This document shows, piece after piece, positions 10,546-21,339 of a DNA stretch of 64,000 bases (position 1 is its first letter; each line of letters begins with the position of its first letter). A program made the position numbers and the translations under genes. The notes under the pieces are model-generated. The model was not told the origin of the DNA, searched no databases, and saw only the letters and a list, made by a program, of their open reading frames with translations. The DNA comes from Hippopus hippopus (taxonomy: Eukaryota > Mollusca > Bivalvia > Cardiida > Cardiidae): positions 46,291,619-46,355,618 of the forward strand of contig OX328102.1 of NCBI GenBank assembly GCA_946811185.2, in the 5' to 3' direction.

Positions 10546-11440
10546 GTCTTTGTTCCCTATAGTAATGCAGGTAAAGACACCTTGTTTTTTGTGTTGCGGA
10601 TAGTTCTCCAGTATTTGAAATATTCTACAGTATGACCAGCATTTCCACGGCTTGTATTATTTGACATTCTTTTAAGCGAACTTTACATTTTACTATATGT
10701 CAGAGTTCCCTCAATGAACTGTATATCATTTTCTGAGAGTTTGGGTACATCAAAGTCTCGTACAGTATGAAGCAAAGATGTATTTTCTCTCTCTAGACTT
10801 ATATAAATTTTCATGGTGAAGTTTTGTTTCTACAACAAATCAATCTTATGATTTTAAACGCTGGCTTATATCCGAAATGAAGCATTTCGTTAGTTTTGAA
10901 ACATAGTTCCTATTTTCAAGGTTAAAAAACTACCGCGTAAGTTTTTCTCCTTTCTGTGTCCATTTGGTCTTGGATCAAATGAAAACACCATTCATTCTTT
11001 TCTTCCGTAACTCTGAAAGGTTTTTTTTTTTTTTTTTTTTTTTATTTATATATATTTTTTTTATTTTTATTTTTATTTTTTTTTTTTTTTTTTTTTTTAT
11101 TAGTTCATAATTTATATTTGTTCCTTGTTCAATTTTTTCAATTTCTTTCAAAATGATGCATGGCCTAATGTCATTCCTATAATATTTAATAACAATGTCT
11201 TAAAAAATAACTGATCATTAATATAAAAAAAAAAAAAAAAAATCTACCGGTGGTACATTATTTATATCATTTATATTTTCTTGTTTGACTTATCTTGCTA
11301 ATCAGGATCAAGAAATTTCCCTCATCATCTTTTTTTTTTTTTAATTTTTATTTTTATTTTTTTATAATTTTTATTTTACGATCAAAGTTACTCTTAATAA
11401 GAGTTGCCACGCCTTGGAAATGACTACTTAAGAAAAAGTG
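10546..11440. other. AT-rich stretch with long T and A runs, no gene seen
   Basis: Poly-T and TTTTTA runs at about 11021-11100 and 11330-11365, poly-A near 11226-11242. No coding signal. Confidence 0.6.
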
Positions 11441-11442
11441 CA

Positions 11443-11520
11443 TGAATGAATGACTTTATTGACTTATACATCTTGTACATAGTCAGTTACAATCAAAATA
11501 ATTTTCAAAATGTCCCACGT
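11443..11520 (-). mobile_element. LINE 3' tail, minus strand
   Basis: On the minus strand this reads GTCAATAAAGTCATTCATTC, a polyadenylation-like signal followed by a short tandem tail. It could be the 3' end of LINE L2 upstream at 12.3-13.7 kb, with later insertions between. Confidence 0.45.
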
Positions 11521-11527
11521 GATACAA

Positions 11528-11646
11528 CTCTCTCTCTCTCTCTTGCTCTCTCTCTCTCACATTTTCTATCACCGCTCTTTCGCTCTCATGTTTGTATATT
11601 TGATCAATTTACGAATATAAAATATACAAAGTACTCTCTCTCTCTC
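11528..11646. repeat. (CT)n microsatellites
   Basis: CT tracts at about 11528-11558 and 11634-11646. Confidence 0.9.
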
Positions 11647-11664
11647 GGACAAATATATTTATAT

Positions 11665-11894
11665 TTAACTCTTTGCCAAGGGAGATAATTTTAGACTGCT
11701 CCAAATTGAACATTTTTGCAAACGACAAATAAAGTAAGACTTTAATGATGGATTATATCTTTAAAAAGGTAGAAAACACGGTGAAAAAAGCAGAAAACGC
11801 CAGTTATTGGCATGTTCTCCTTTTTTCCACCATGTTTTCAAAGTCTCCCATTTCAGGGTGGTTGAAAACACGGGGTTGTTTGGTTAAGCGTTAA
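11665..11894 (+). mobile_element. MITE-B copy
   Basis: Starts TTAACTCTTTGCCAAGG and ends GTTTGGTTAAGCGTTAA. The centre GCCAGTTATTGGC replaces the usual GGTAACC core. Confidence 0.8.
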
Positions 11895-11917
11895 TACGTA
11901 TATAACAAAATGCAAGT

Positions 11918-12110
11918 ACCACTCTCTCTGTCTCTGTTTTCTCTCTGTCTCTCTCTTTGTCTCTCTCTCTCTGTCTCTGTCTCTCTTCTATGTCCAATAT
12001 ATTTAATTAATACATATATAACAAGATACAAGTACCCTCTCTCTCTCTCTCAACCTTTCTCTCTCTCTCTCTCTCTCTTTCCTTCCCTCTCTCTCTCTTT
12101 CGCTCTCCAG
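11918..12110. repeat. Two (CT)n microsatellite tracts
   Basis: CT/GTCT-rich tracts at about 11920-11987 and 12036-12107, in two similar blocks each preceded by ATATATAACAARATRCAAGTA. Confidence 0.9.
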
Positions 12111-12260
12111 GTTTCCTCTTTTCTTTCCTATATATCTCTAGATGTAGTGAAAGGGTAGATCTCATTATGATTCGACTTTAAAAGTTTTTATTTTAGGAGA
12201 AGGCTTTATTATTTTTGTCTTCAAACGATGTTTATGGAATCTTAACGTCTGTATTAGTTT

Positions 12261-13737
12261 TTAAATTTGTTTTGAATATGGGGGGGGGGGGAAATAACAC
12301 TTCGACAAAAGTTCCTTTCTTTCTTCGAATGCCTGTAACAAGAATTTACCTAGATTTATAGTTTCTTTCCTATTATTTGTTTTCAAGAAAGATACGAATT
12401 TGAACATACTAGGTTTTTTATAATAATATTTCTTAATAAATTGTTGCCTTAATTTTTGAAATTTGTTGCACTTTAAAACAAAATGAAATTCATCCTCAAT
12501 GTCGCCATTGTTGCATAAATAACATAATCTTTCAGAACGCGGCTTACGATCTCTTCCGTATCTTAAGCACTCAATATTCAAATTATGCGCGCTTACTCTT
12601 AATTTGGTAAGACATACTCTTGCTTTATACGAGTCAACTAAATTTAAATATGGTTCGTACGAAAAGTTTTGTTTCAGATACACATAAACTGGTTTTAAAA
12701 CTTCATTTTTAGATAAATCAGCATTCCACTTCTGCTGAAAGCAGTCAATTAACCTCTGTTTAAACTGACGGAGAAACATTTTGATGTTTAAATTTTGCGG
12801 ATTATCGAATGCATATGCAAAACCGTACATGTATAATAAATGTTGAACATTGTGTAACCATCCTTTAAAACCACGATGTAATCTTTATTTAGCGTCTTCA
12901 TAAACTCTTTGTAAAATAATATTGTCAGTATCCAATAATTTCAACCAATATTTTATAATTTGAACATATCGCGAAATGTATATTGGATATCGACCTAATT
13001 CTCCATAAACCTCCGCATTGCATGTTCTACTTTTTACCCCTAAAATCCACTTGCAGTACTTAAGATGAATTTGTTCTAGGTCTTTTGACTTGGTGAAGCC
13101 CCAAATTGGACAAGCATAATTTATGATTGATCCAACAAATGTGTCAAACAATCGCATCGATATATCGGGTTTAGTGTGGTGTATTTTAACATTGTTATAT
13201 AATAAATGCATAGCTTTCAAAGATTTCCCCTTTATATTCTGAACATTTAAATTAAATTATCCCGTATAATTAAAACACACACCTAAATAGTTAAAATTAT
13301 CCACAACTTCTAGGTAGTCATTACCATAAATCCACTTTTCGTTATTACGTAAGTTTCCGCGGGACCTAAAGACAACTACCTTATTTTTAGATGTATTCAC
13401 CTCTAGACCCCATTTTGTACAGTACTGATTGAGTCTATTTAGACTTTGTTGTAAATCGGTCAGGGAGTTGCCCAAAACGACCATGTCATCAGCAAAGAGG
13501 AGTAATATAATACAAATATCGGGCAGTTTCAAACCACATGTATCTGTTTCCTGTAAAAATAGCTCTAGATCTTCTAGAAATAATGCAAATAAAGCTGGGG
13601 AGTTATTTTGTCCCTGAAACAACCCAACACCTATATCAAAAAAGTCTGATTCAGTATTGTTATTTTTTACACATGATTTAACACAAGAATACATAGATTT
13701 AAAAATATTGAGTATTTTCCCGTCGAAACCCATATTA
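12261..13737 (-). pseudogene. Decayed LINE L2, reverse transcriptase to C-terminal knuckle
   Basis: Three minus-strand frames follow each other: 13733-13257, 13220-12885 and 12830-12261. The first has the RT text GVGLFQGQNNSPALF and the catalytic LLLFADD box, then KWGLEVNTSKNKVVVF. The second has the post-polymerase INYACPIWGF. The third ends with C-x2-C-x9-H-x4-C (CYLC ... HFVLKC). The 5' half, including any endonuclease, is missing at 13737, as expected for 5' truncation. The breaks between frames make it inactive, although the FADD pair is intact. Confidence 0.88.
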
Positions 13738-13764
13738 AAAAGCTTGCATGTGTAATTAACCTCT

Positions 13765-14057
13765 TTAGCTCTTTACCAAACAACAAAATTTTAGACATTA
13801 CCAATTTAGTAGCATTTGCAGACGACAAAATAAATGTGACTCAAAAATTGATTTTTTATTTATTTTTTTTTTTTTTTTTTATTTTTTTTTTATTTTTTTT
13901 TTTTTTTTTTTTTTTTATGGAAGTGTAGAAAACATTTTGGGAAAAGGAGAAAATGCTGAAATGCTGGTAACCAGCATTTTCTCTTTTTCCCAAAATGTTT
14001 TCAAAAGGCTTCTTTCTCAGGGTCGATAAAAGTCGGGATTGTGTGGTAAAGGGTTAG
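13765..14057 (+). mobile_element. MITE-B copy enlarged by a poly-T tract
   Basis: Ends TTAGCTCTTTACCAAACAAC and GTGTGGTAAAGGGTTAG. The central GCTGGTAACCAGC with A/G- and T/C-rich arms is intact. A T-rich run at 13845-13917 interrupts the left half. It sits just upstream of the truncated start of L2. Confidence 0.88.
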
Positions 14058-14302
14058 TAATGAAATAAGTATCCTGTAACATGCGTATACATAGAGGATA
14101 ATTATCTGTTTCGGTGCATAGTGGGAATTCATTTCTCGAGTGAAAAGCATTGGCTTTACTTTCACGAGTGGCGAAGCCACTTTTTTGATTTTCAGTACTG
14201 TTAAAAAAAAAAAGGATTTATAAAAAAAAATCCGTATTCTTTCATTTGTGATGAATTCGTTAAATAGAGAATGCCAAAAGTAGATATATCTAACGAGGTT
14301 GG

Positions 14303-14346
14303 GAGAATTGATAGTTGTCGATCCTGGGTGACAATTATCAATTCTC
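14303..14346. repeat. Short hairpin
   Basis: GAGAATTGATAGTTGTC pairs with GACAATTATCAATTCTC around a ten-base loop. Not linked to a gene. Confidence 0.75.
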
Positions 14347-14744
14347 ACATCCGAGTTGGATATTTCTGATATACGACAATACTATGACCGTATCACATTT
14401 TATCTTTTAACGTCGTGAAAATGGTGTTAAAAATATGTGCGTAATTTCAACAAAAAAAAAAAATCTATTGAATTTAGTCGGATATTTGTTAACTGTAATA
14501 ATGACTCCATGTTCTGTAAATATCCGTGGTACATGTATATCAAAAATAAAAGTTGTATCTTTCATCGGAGAATTATAAAGCTATAATTCACTGTTAAATT
14601 TCTATAAACCACTGAAAAGCATAACAGAAAGAGTATTATTTTTTACTTTTCAGAAAAATGATAATGTCAAGAGCTGTGCGAACCTCTGTCACTTTAACCC
14701 TGAAATGCAGAAAGTTGACCAATAGCAAACAACCCATGAAGTTT

Positions 14745-14912
14745 CACATCCAACTGAATCATGAACTTAACTGATCCTTTGAGCTGAAGAAAATTGACCA
14801 ATAACAAAATGTTTCTACCCAGGTCAGCCTGCGCGGACTGCGCAGACTGAACTGGGTCGATACTTTTTGCAGATGCAATAAACCCCCTTTTCGCAGAGCA
14901 TGGTTCATTTCC
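14745..14912 (+). mobile_element. MITE-A, 3' half
   Basis: Contains GAAGAAAATTGACCAATAAC, the GTCAGCCTGCGCGGACTGCG hairpin, GGGTCGATACTTTTTGCAGA and CAGAGCATGGTTCAT. A second degraded copy of its middle block lies just upstream (14700-14745). Confidence 0.85.
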
Positions 14913-14940
14913 ATCGCTTACTTTTTATTACTAAACGAAA

Positions 14941-15145
14941 CTTTAGTCTTAGACTCGACCAAAGTTAAAAAATTTGCAGACGACAAATGAAAAGTAGCTC
15001 GAAAAAATAGATTTATTCCTATCTTTGAAATGGTGGAAAAAATTGTTGGAAAAGAAATAATGGACACTCAGCATTTGTTTTCCTTTTTCCACGATGTTTT
15101 CTTTAGGTTTCTTCCTTTGAGTCGTAAACACGTGGGCTTTTATAT
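14941..15145 (+). mobile_element. MITE-B copy, degraded
   Basis: Has TTAGACTCGACCAAAGTTAAA, ATTTGCAGACGACAAAT, the paired AATTGTTGGAAAAG / CTTTTTCCACGATG arms and GAGTCGTAAACACG. Confidence 0.75.
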
Positions 15146-15399
15146 TTATAATCGATCTGTATGGAAATTGGATAGTACCATTTATGGAACCTACCTTGTA
15201 AGCTTGAAAGTAATAGTTGGGCGGAGTTTGTTTGAATGGGGCATGCGCAGAGCCAATCCATTGCTCAACAGTACCAGGGCAACCGCCCTATTTATTAATT
15301 TAAGGATAAGTTTGTATGCAGTTAAAAACAAAAATATTCGGGCAACAGAGGAGCCGATATTCTTGTTTATGTTACACTGAAAAACAAATTGTGATCTAT

Positions 15400-15482
15400 T
15401 TTATTTATTTATATATTTATTTATTTTTGTACTTATTTATTATTTATTTATTCATTTATTTATTTTTATTCATTTTTTTTCT
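15400..15482. repeat. (TTTA)n low-complexity tract
   Basis: Nearly pure TTTA/TTTAT repeats. Confidence 0.9.
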
Positions 15483-15559
15483 TTCAGTTCGCAGAAGATT
15501 GTTGTATTTAATAGATGTGAGGATTACTTCCTGCAAACAAATTTTAAGCAGACGACTTT

Positions 15560-15692
15560 GAAAAGCTCCTTCGAAAATTTACAAATCGAAAAAAGTTTCG
15601 ACACATGTCAGTCTGCGCGGACTACTCAGGTTGGCATGGGTCGATACTATTTGTAGATGCATAAAGCCCCCTTTTCACAGAGCATGACTGAT
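15560..15692 (+). mobile_element. MITE-A, 3' end, directly upstream of the lectin start codon
   Basis: Contains GTCAGTCTGCGCGGACTAC, GGGTCGATACTATTTGTAGA and TTTTCACAGAGCATGACTGA, ending about 36 bases before the ATG at 15729. The 5' UTR or promoter of the gene must include or skip it. Confidence 0.8.
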
Positions 15693-15728
15693 ATCAATTT
15701 AGTACTGGAATAAACTGGAAAAAGATCC

Positions 15729-16035
15729 ATGGCGAAGCTTGTCTCTGCCTGGCAGTTATTTGCGCTTACATATACTGTTATTCAAGTATTTGCTCAAGAC
15801 AGACAAAAAAAATTCGAATGGCTCGATAAACTAGATGGAAAAATATGTGAGGAATCCGAGACCCTGTTTACAGCGTCGTCGCCGTCTCTGCTAGCTTGCT
15901 GCAGCATTTGTGCCGGCAACGCAAGCTGCGCTAGCCTGTTTTACAGAGATGCTAATAGTACTTGCATTGGCTGTGCGAGAACCTATATGACAGATTCCGG
16001 TCTCAACAACGTGGATGGAACGAAATATTTATTTG
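15729..16035 (+). CDS. C-type lectin gene, exon 1: signal peptide and PAN-like cysteine region
   Basis: The ATG at 15729 is the first in frame and opens a hydrophobic leader (LVSAWQLFALTYTVIQVFA) of about 21 residues, followed by QDRQKK, a plausible signal peptidase site. Residues 35-102 contain seven cysteines in the pattern C..CC..C..C..C..C (ICEES, LACCSICAG, SCASLFY, TCIGCA). This resembles PAN/apple-like N-terminal regions of molluscan lectins; the assignment is by pattern only. NAS and NST are possible N-glycosylation sites. The exon ends in phase 1 at TTTG, with donor GTAAGG at 16036. Reading on past the donor gives a (TGTC)n stretch, as expected for intron. Confidence 0.85.
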
Positions 16036-16644
16036 GTAAGGAACGTCTGTCTGTCTTTCTATCTGTCCGTCCGTCCGCCTGCCCGCCCTCCCATTTGTTT
16101 CTAAGGGTGAAATATTACACCTTTTTTAACAGTATTTCAATCCTATCTGAGGACGGCTCCTCCGTTACCAAAGTCTTGCATCTTCTCATCAGCGAGTGAA
16201 GGGAGCTCTATAGGATCTTGCTACTGAATAACCCCATGTGACGAGTCCCGCCAACGAAGATCGAACCACAATTTTATCTTCTGCAAATCAAAAGCGTCAA
16301 TCGGCTACGAAGGGCCTCAACATTTTGTTTGTCCCGGTATCGGTTTGGCCACAGAGCTACGTGGTGAGTTATATTCCGTGGTTTTCAACAGCCTGTTTGC
16401 CCATTTTCTGTGGCTTACAACCTTTTCCTGTTGACTACTTGTCAATAATAAACGTCTTACCTTGGTCACAAAGTTGTACATATGTTGAATTATTTGATAT
16501 CATAGCAAACGATCCCGTGTTTCTACGGCCTTGAATTTTGTTACAGATTTACATGTATTTGAATAAAATAAGCATTTTCCCCTGGAGGAAAAGAAATCCC
16601 AACTGTGGAACTGTCACGGCTGTTTTTCTCAAGAAGATTTTAGC

Positions 16645-16902
16645 AATGCACTGGCTAAGGGGGGTCTTATGCAATTTTGTGATGCATGATACCAAGCAAT
16701 CATCACATGATTATGGGTCCATAAAATCAATTTCATACAGCAATTGACTAGATCATGAGACACACTGGTCCTCTGACATGCAGAAAATGTACCAAAAAGC
16801 AAAAAAGTTTCGAACCATGTCAGGCTGCGTGGAATGCGCAGCCTGACATGGGTCGATACTTTTATAGATGTATTCACCCCCTTTTAACAAAGCATGGCTT
16901 AT
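16645..16902 (+). mobile_element. MITE-A, nearly full copy in intron 1
   Basis: Runs from GGCTAAGGGGGGTCTTATGC through GTGATGCATGATACC, the GTCAGGCTGCGTGG hairpin and GGGTCGATACTTTTATAGA to CAAAGCATGGCTTAT. Confidence 0.85.
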
Positions 16903-16939
16903 TTTAATGTTCAGGTAGTGTGTATCAACGGTTTATGGG

Positions 16940-17168
16940 TTAACTCTTTCCTTAAACAAAAAATTCTAAACTCGACCAAACTAAAGTCATTTGAATACGA
17001 CGAATTACATGTAGCTCAAAAGATGATTATTGCTTGTGAAGTGGTAGAAAACATTGTGGAAAAACGAAAACAATGCAGGTCACCAGCAGTTTAACCTTTC
17101 CCCACAATCTTTTCAAATCCTGTCCTCCTTAAGGATGTGAAACAGAGGGTTGTTTTGGGAAAGGGTTA
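16940..17168 (+). mobile_element. MITE-B copy in intron 1
   Basis: Ends TTAACTCTTTCCTTAAAC and GGGAAAGGGTTAT. The centre GCAGGTCACCAGC is a variant of GGTAACC. Confidence 0.85.
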
Positions 17169-17544
17169 TCACACAGTAATGGTAATCCAATAATTATTGA
17201 GAATTAGAGTACACGCTAATTCAGGATCCATATTTCATCCAAAGTCTAAGTCTAGATTTGAGAAAGTAACGCAACTTCTGATTATCTAAACCATTTGGTT
17301 TAGCCAATCAGAGGTTTGTTATTTTCAAATTTGGAAATTTCTTTAGAATAAGACTAAGTATGTTCTTGAAAATGGTTGGTGAATAGAGGCCCCGAAAATT
17401 TCTTGCTAACAACTGATAAGCAATTACGAAAGAGTACAGTATGTTCCTCTCCTATCTATAAAACAAAGTTTTGCTTTAATTTCGAAATATAAGCAGCTTT
17501 CCTTTCTTTTTTTATTTAAAAAATGTTGATAATTTTACTTACAG

Positions 17545-17744
17545 ACCCAAAGCTGGTTACAACTACGACTTCATCGACGTCAACAAGTAGCACGACGACG
17601 ACGAGCAGTACAATTACGACTACAACCAGTCTGACGACTACCAGCAAGGCAACAACGACAACGAGTCCCGAATCCGAGTGGAAATATTACGATGGTCACC
17701 TTTACAAGCTGGAGCAGGAACTTGCAAATTATACTGACGCAGTG
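17545..17744 (+). CDS. C-type lectin gene, exon 2: mucin-like linker and first strand of the lectin domain
   Basis: The acceptor TTTTACTTACAG precedes ACCCAAAG; with the last base of exon 1 the frame reads DPKLV. About 40 residues follow that are nearly all Thr and Ser (for example TTTTSSTSTSSTTTTSST), a likely O-glycosylated stalk. Then comes SEWKYYDGHLYKLEQELANYTDAV, shown here in parts: WKYYDGHLYKL is the usual W..Y..H.Y opening of a C-type lectin domain, and NYTDAV matches the following Y.EA helix. NYT may carry an N-glycan. The exon ends in phase 0 at GCAGTG before donor GTGAGT at 17745. Confidence 0.88.
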
Positions 17745-18082
17745 GTGAGTTTATGTTATTTTATGCTTTCCGGTAGTTTATCGAGAAATAACGGTGAACT
17801 ATTTTTCGATATTTCGTGGTTACTACCAGTGAAAAATACCGATTTTATAACTCTTCAATTGAAGGTGGAAACAGTAGTTCCCGCGCACTAGTTACCTCTC
17901 AACCAGATGGAAATATGACGTAATTTACCCTACATTTCTCGCGCTTTACGTAATATTGTAATACGTTGCTATGCAGAGGGGGTACTCCACGGGGAATAAC
18001 CGAAAAGAACTGTACTGGATTCTTTCCATATAAAGCCTTCTATTAGCTTATTCATCGATTTTAAGGCCAATCGAAATACATT

Positions 18083-18350
18083 CGAGCCATACTCTGGAAA
18101 ATGGGGGGATTTATGCAGCTCTGTGATGCATTATACCAAGAAAGCCAAAGCCATCTCATATTTATGCTTCCATGATATCCCTTTTGTCTAACAACCTGCT
18201 GAATCAAGGGCTAGAATGATCTTTAAACATGAAGAAAATTTACAAATGGAAGAAAGCATCGACCGGTGTCAGCCTGCGCAGACTGTGCAAGCTGACATGA
18301 ATTGATACTTTTTGCAGATGCATTAAGGTCACGGAGCATGGCTCATTTTT
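18083..18350 (+). mobile_element. MITE-A, full copy
   Basis: Starts CGAGCCATACTCTGGAAAAT and ends GCACGGAGCATGGCTCA-like sequence, a visible terminal inverted repeat. It has GTGATGCATTATACC, the GTCAGCCTGCGCAGACTGTG hairpin and GATACTTTTTGCAGATGCAT. Confidence 0.88.
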
Positions 18351-18354
18351 TTTT

Positions 18355-19630
18355 TAGGTAAGTGCCAAGTACATGTGGAATCCATCCTGTCTCCAAATAT
18401 CAAAGATTTGCATCTTACATCGATTACGATTTAAACGAAGACGGAACACCAATATTTAAACGGGGCCATAAGCAAGTGCGATTAGCAAAGTTATAGGCCT
18501 AATCAGAGTATATCAAAATAATGAAATCAAATATTTGTTTTACTGCAGAATTATTCTGATTCAGTTGACTCATCTGAAGAGTCAACCCCCAATTGGCGTA
18601 AAGGTATGGGGATTTTGTGTTTACTGAAATCATTGTAGAGTTCATAATTTTCCCTAATCAGACCGGCTCGGGGGCGTTTTCTGGTTCTTCTGCGACCTAA
18701 TCGAACCCTATTCTACTCTCGCTATGGATCGATGTTCTCATCGTCTGTTGACGCTGCTGCCTCTTTGTCCCGTTGATCATTTGACGGTCCAGGTTGTGAG
18801 ACAAGGTTCCGTATTCACAAACCATTCTAAAGAACATCCTTAGTCTTTTTCTCCAGAATTTTCTAAATTTGAAAGTAACACGACTTCTTATTGACAAAAC
18901 CAAATGGTTCAGCAAATCAAAAGTTGTGTTATTTCCAGATTTAAAAAATCTGCAAGAATAAGACTAAAACTAATCTCAAGAATGGTTGGTGAGTACGGAC
19001 GATGAACAGGTAACAGTTGTCGCTTCGTATTGTGATGCTGTGGTTCTGCCACTGCTTGCCGATCTACTCTCTGCTCCTGTAGTTCTGCCACGGATTGTCG
19101 CTCAGTATTTTGCTCTTAAGCATCTATTAGGTACCACTTCGTGTTCTGAATGTTAACGACTGATGATCTGAAAATAATGTGAATTTTTCTGAACAGAAAT
19201 CCTGGCATAATCTTAATTTCATACCCATATGGCCAATGAAATTTCACCTACAGGCTCATTCCGTCTTTGAATTCTATATAAACAAATTATTTCATTCAAA
19301 GGATATTCCCCGGCGCAAAAGACCTTTTTGATTCAAACATACACTCAACATAAGTTCTAAACGGCCACTTTTAAGCTGGAATTACCTGTAGAACGTTTCT
19401 GGCATCCGCTGTCCAGAAAAGAGACAGTTCAATTGGTTTGAGTTTTTGGAGAAAAATTTACCAATGTAAACGCATACCGCAGCCTAAGTCTGAAAAAAAA
19501 TATATTATTTTGCAGAAAACAATTTTATTGTTCTTTCTTACTGCTGAAAAAAATTAGTAATTTACAATTTTTCTTTTTCATCCTACCTTGGCTGAAGGAC
19601 TCAGGACTATGCATGCGCAAACCATGTCTA
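18355..19630. other. No gene or clear repeat seen
   Basis: Intron sequence. A 55-nt stretch at 18549-18603 looks like an exon but its length breaks the lectin frame. Confidence 0.5.

Positions 19631-19631
<1 letters not shown>

Positions 19632-19678
<47 letters not shown>
19632..19678. repeat. (GT)n microsatellite
   Basis: Uninterrupted GT repeats for about 45 bases. Confidence 0.97.
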
Positions 19679-19680
<2 letters not shown>

Positions 19681-19864
19681 GAGAGAGAGATGCCTTCTTT
19701 TGGCAAAATCGAGAATCTTTTCATTACAATACCATGGCTAACGTCCATATATATGTTACAATTTGTTATTATTGGACAGCTATTGTGTTTTGCATGCACA
19801 CGTGGCCTTTTTGTTATCGGTCCATAGTGAAATTATACATTTAGCCCCCTTTTCCATGACATGG

Positions 19865-20534
19865 TATGGTGGCAAATTTCTGCGAAATACGAGATAGCTA
19901 TTGCGACAATTTAGAGAACTATCGTGATAAAACAAAGTTTCCTAGAAGATAATGTAGATAATAAAAAAATTTCACGATAAAAATATCGCGATAATTCTAA
20001 CTGTTATCATGATTTCTTTTTTTTGCTTTCGTGCCCACAACTGGCATTCACGGCATCTATAATTAGATAAGGTTCGGAACATCTTCGTCTACAACCTTAT
20101 GAGTTTTCTTTTTCCCTGAATGGTTTTTCGTGGGAGGCATTTCGAGTCATCTTTATGATTTTACAGACTTCTGTTCATTTCGGGTCTTGTCAAAATTTAC
20201 AAATTAAGCTACAGCTGTTAATAATTCGAATTTCTATCTTACTGCAATCTTGTGAAGTCAAAAGCTACCGAGCTCATCCAAATGGTGAATTTTCTATTTA
20301 TAGACATCCAGAAATGGATAGAACTATCACGATAATTTTATCTCGAATGTCAGCTTCATGTACGATTGAGAAATTTTGAGTTAAAATAATAAGTTTATCG
20401 TGATATTTTTCTTTTTTTCAGGAAACTTTTCACTACCTCGATAAAATTTCCAGGAAACTTTAAGTTATTGCTATAGTTTTTTAAAATTATCATGATAGCT
20501 GTCTCGTATCTCGTGGCAGAAATATGCCACCATA
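19865..20534. mobile_element. Foldback/MITE element with terminal inverted repeats and 6-bp target duplication
   Basis: Left end TATGGTGGCAAATTTCTGC and right end GCAGAAATATGCCACCATA are inverted. Inverted similarity continues inward for more than 100 bases through GAGATAGCTAT, AACTATCGTGATAAAAC / TTTATCGTGATA and AAAGTTTCCT / AGGAAACTTT words. ACATGG flanks both sides (19859-19864 and 20535-20540). Joined flanks give the dispersed-repeat text CATGACATGGCATTT, which exists uninterrupted near 24318. No protein is coded; it is presumably mobilised in trans by a DNA transposase. Confidence 0.85.
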
Positions 20535-20540
20535 ACATGG

Positions 20541-20890
20541 CATTTCATAAAATGAAAAAGAAAAGAAAAATATAAAGAAAAGAAAAAACATAATTATTGT
20601 CTGTGGCTTATGATTTTCAATGTAACTATGTAGTTATATGATGTTCCAGTAGCTAAGGAGATATTGGTCCATAATGGAAATATACAATGTACATGTACAT
20701 CAAGCCCCTCCCCCCCACTTTCCATTGAAAAAAAAAAAGTTATCGGAGGACTATAATGAGGAACACAAGAATGAAGTTTCTCCAGTTTTCGTCAAGGATT
20801 TTAGAAGATATCTGTCCGCATGGACTAACAAACGGACTGACAGGCAGCCGGACAGATGGACTGACCACACAAAAAAAATATCCTATCGCT
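20541..20890 (+). repeat. Dispersed repeat with pearl-like tail
   Basis: GGTCCATAATGGAAATATAC, a poly-C/A-rich segment, and CCAGTTTTCGTCAAGGATTT / TCTGTCCGCATGGACTAAC followed by ACGGACTGACAGGCAGCCGG. Related to 24170-24270 and the end of the element near 26 kb. Confidence 0.55.
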
Positions 20891-21088
20891 TCAGGCGGGG
20901 GATAAATAAGATGACAATGAGCAGTCCAAAACAGTAATGACTGCTTGCTGTAACAAGGATGATTCAGGAAATACAACAAGAAAAAAAGTAATTGAAATCG
21001 ATAGTTTAAGTAGTTAAGTAATACGTCACGTGATGGATCGACGGGGAAAAGCACATAGATTGTAAGAGAGCTACATGCGCAGGCACCC

Positions 21089-21089
21089 A

Positions 21090-21137
<48 letters not shown>

Positions 21138-21142
21138 GTCTG

Positions 21143-21177
<35 letters not shown>

Positions 21178-21178
21178 T
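21089..21178. repeat. (TGTC)n then (TC)n microsatellite
   Basis: About eleven TGTC units followed by CTGTCT and CT repeats. Confidence 0.95.
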
Positions 21179-21270
21179 GTATGTCCCTGGGTGTCGTTTT
21201 TTTTTTTTTTTTTTCACAAGACTTTCAAGTTTATTCCTTGGGCTGCTAAGTGCGACTCACTGACCTTTTG

Positions 21271-21336
21271 CGGACAGTGTAGATCAAGATCAGACTGCAC
21301 AGAAAGTGCAGTCTGATCTTGGATCTACACTGTCCG
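21271..21336. repeat. Hairpin-C copy, near-perfect
   Basis: CGGACAGTGTAGATCAAGAT onward pairs with the complement ending GATCTACACTGTCCG; about 30-base arms with one extra base and a five-base loop. Confidence 0.93.
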
Positions 21337-21339
21337 ATA

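Larger units (their letters stand above)
16036..17544 (+). other. Intron 1 of the lectin gene
   Basis: Starts GTAAGG and ends TTTTACTTACAG. It holds a short TCTG/TCCG-rich stretch, one MITE-A and one MITE-B. An open frame at 16238-16534 has no recognisable domain. Confidence 0.75.

Noticed and set aside
16238..16534. 98-codon frame as an alternative exon 2
   Set aside because: No convincing acceptor and no lectin-like or cysteine-patterned translation; treated as intron.
18549..18603. Possible small exon (NYSDSVDSSEESTPNWRK) between lectin exons 2 and 3
   Set aside because: AG and GT borders exist, but its 55-nt length would shift the frame, and the lectin domain is continuous without it.
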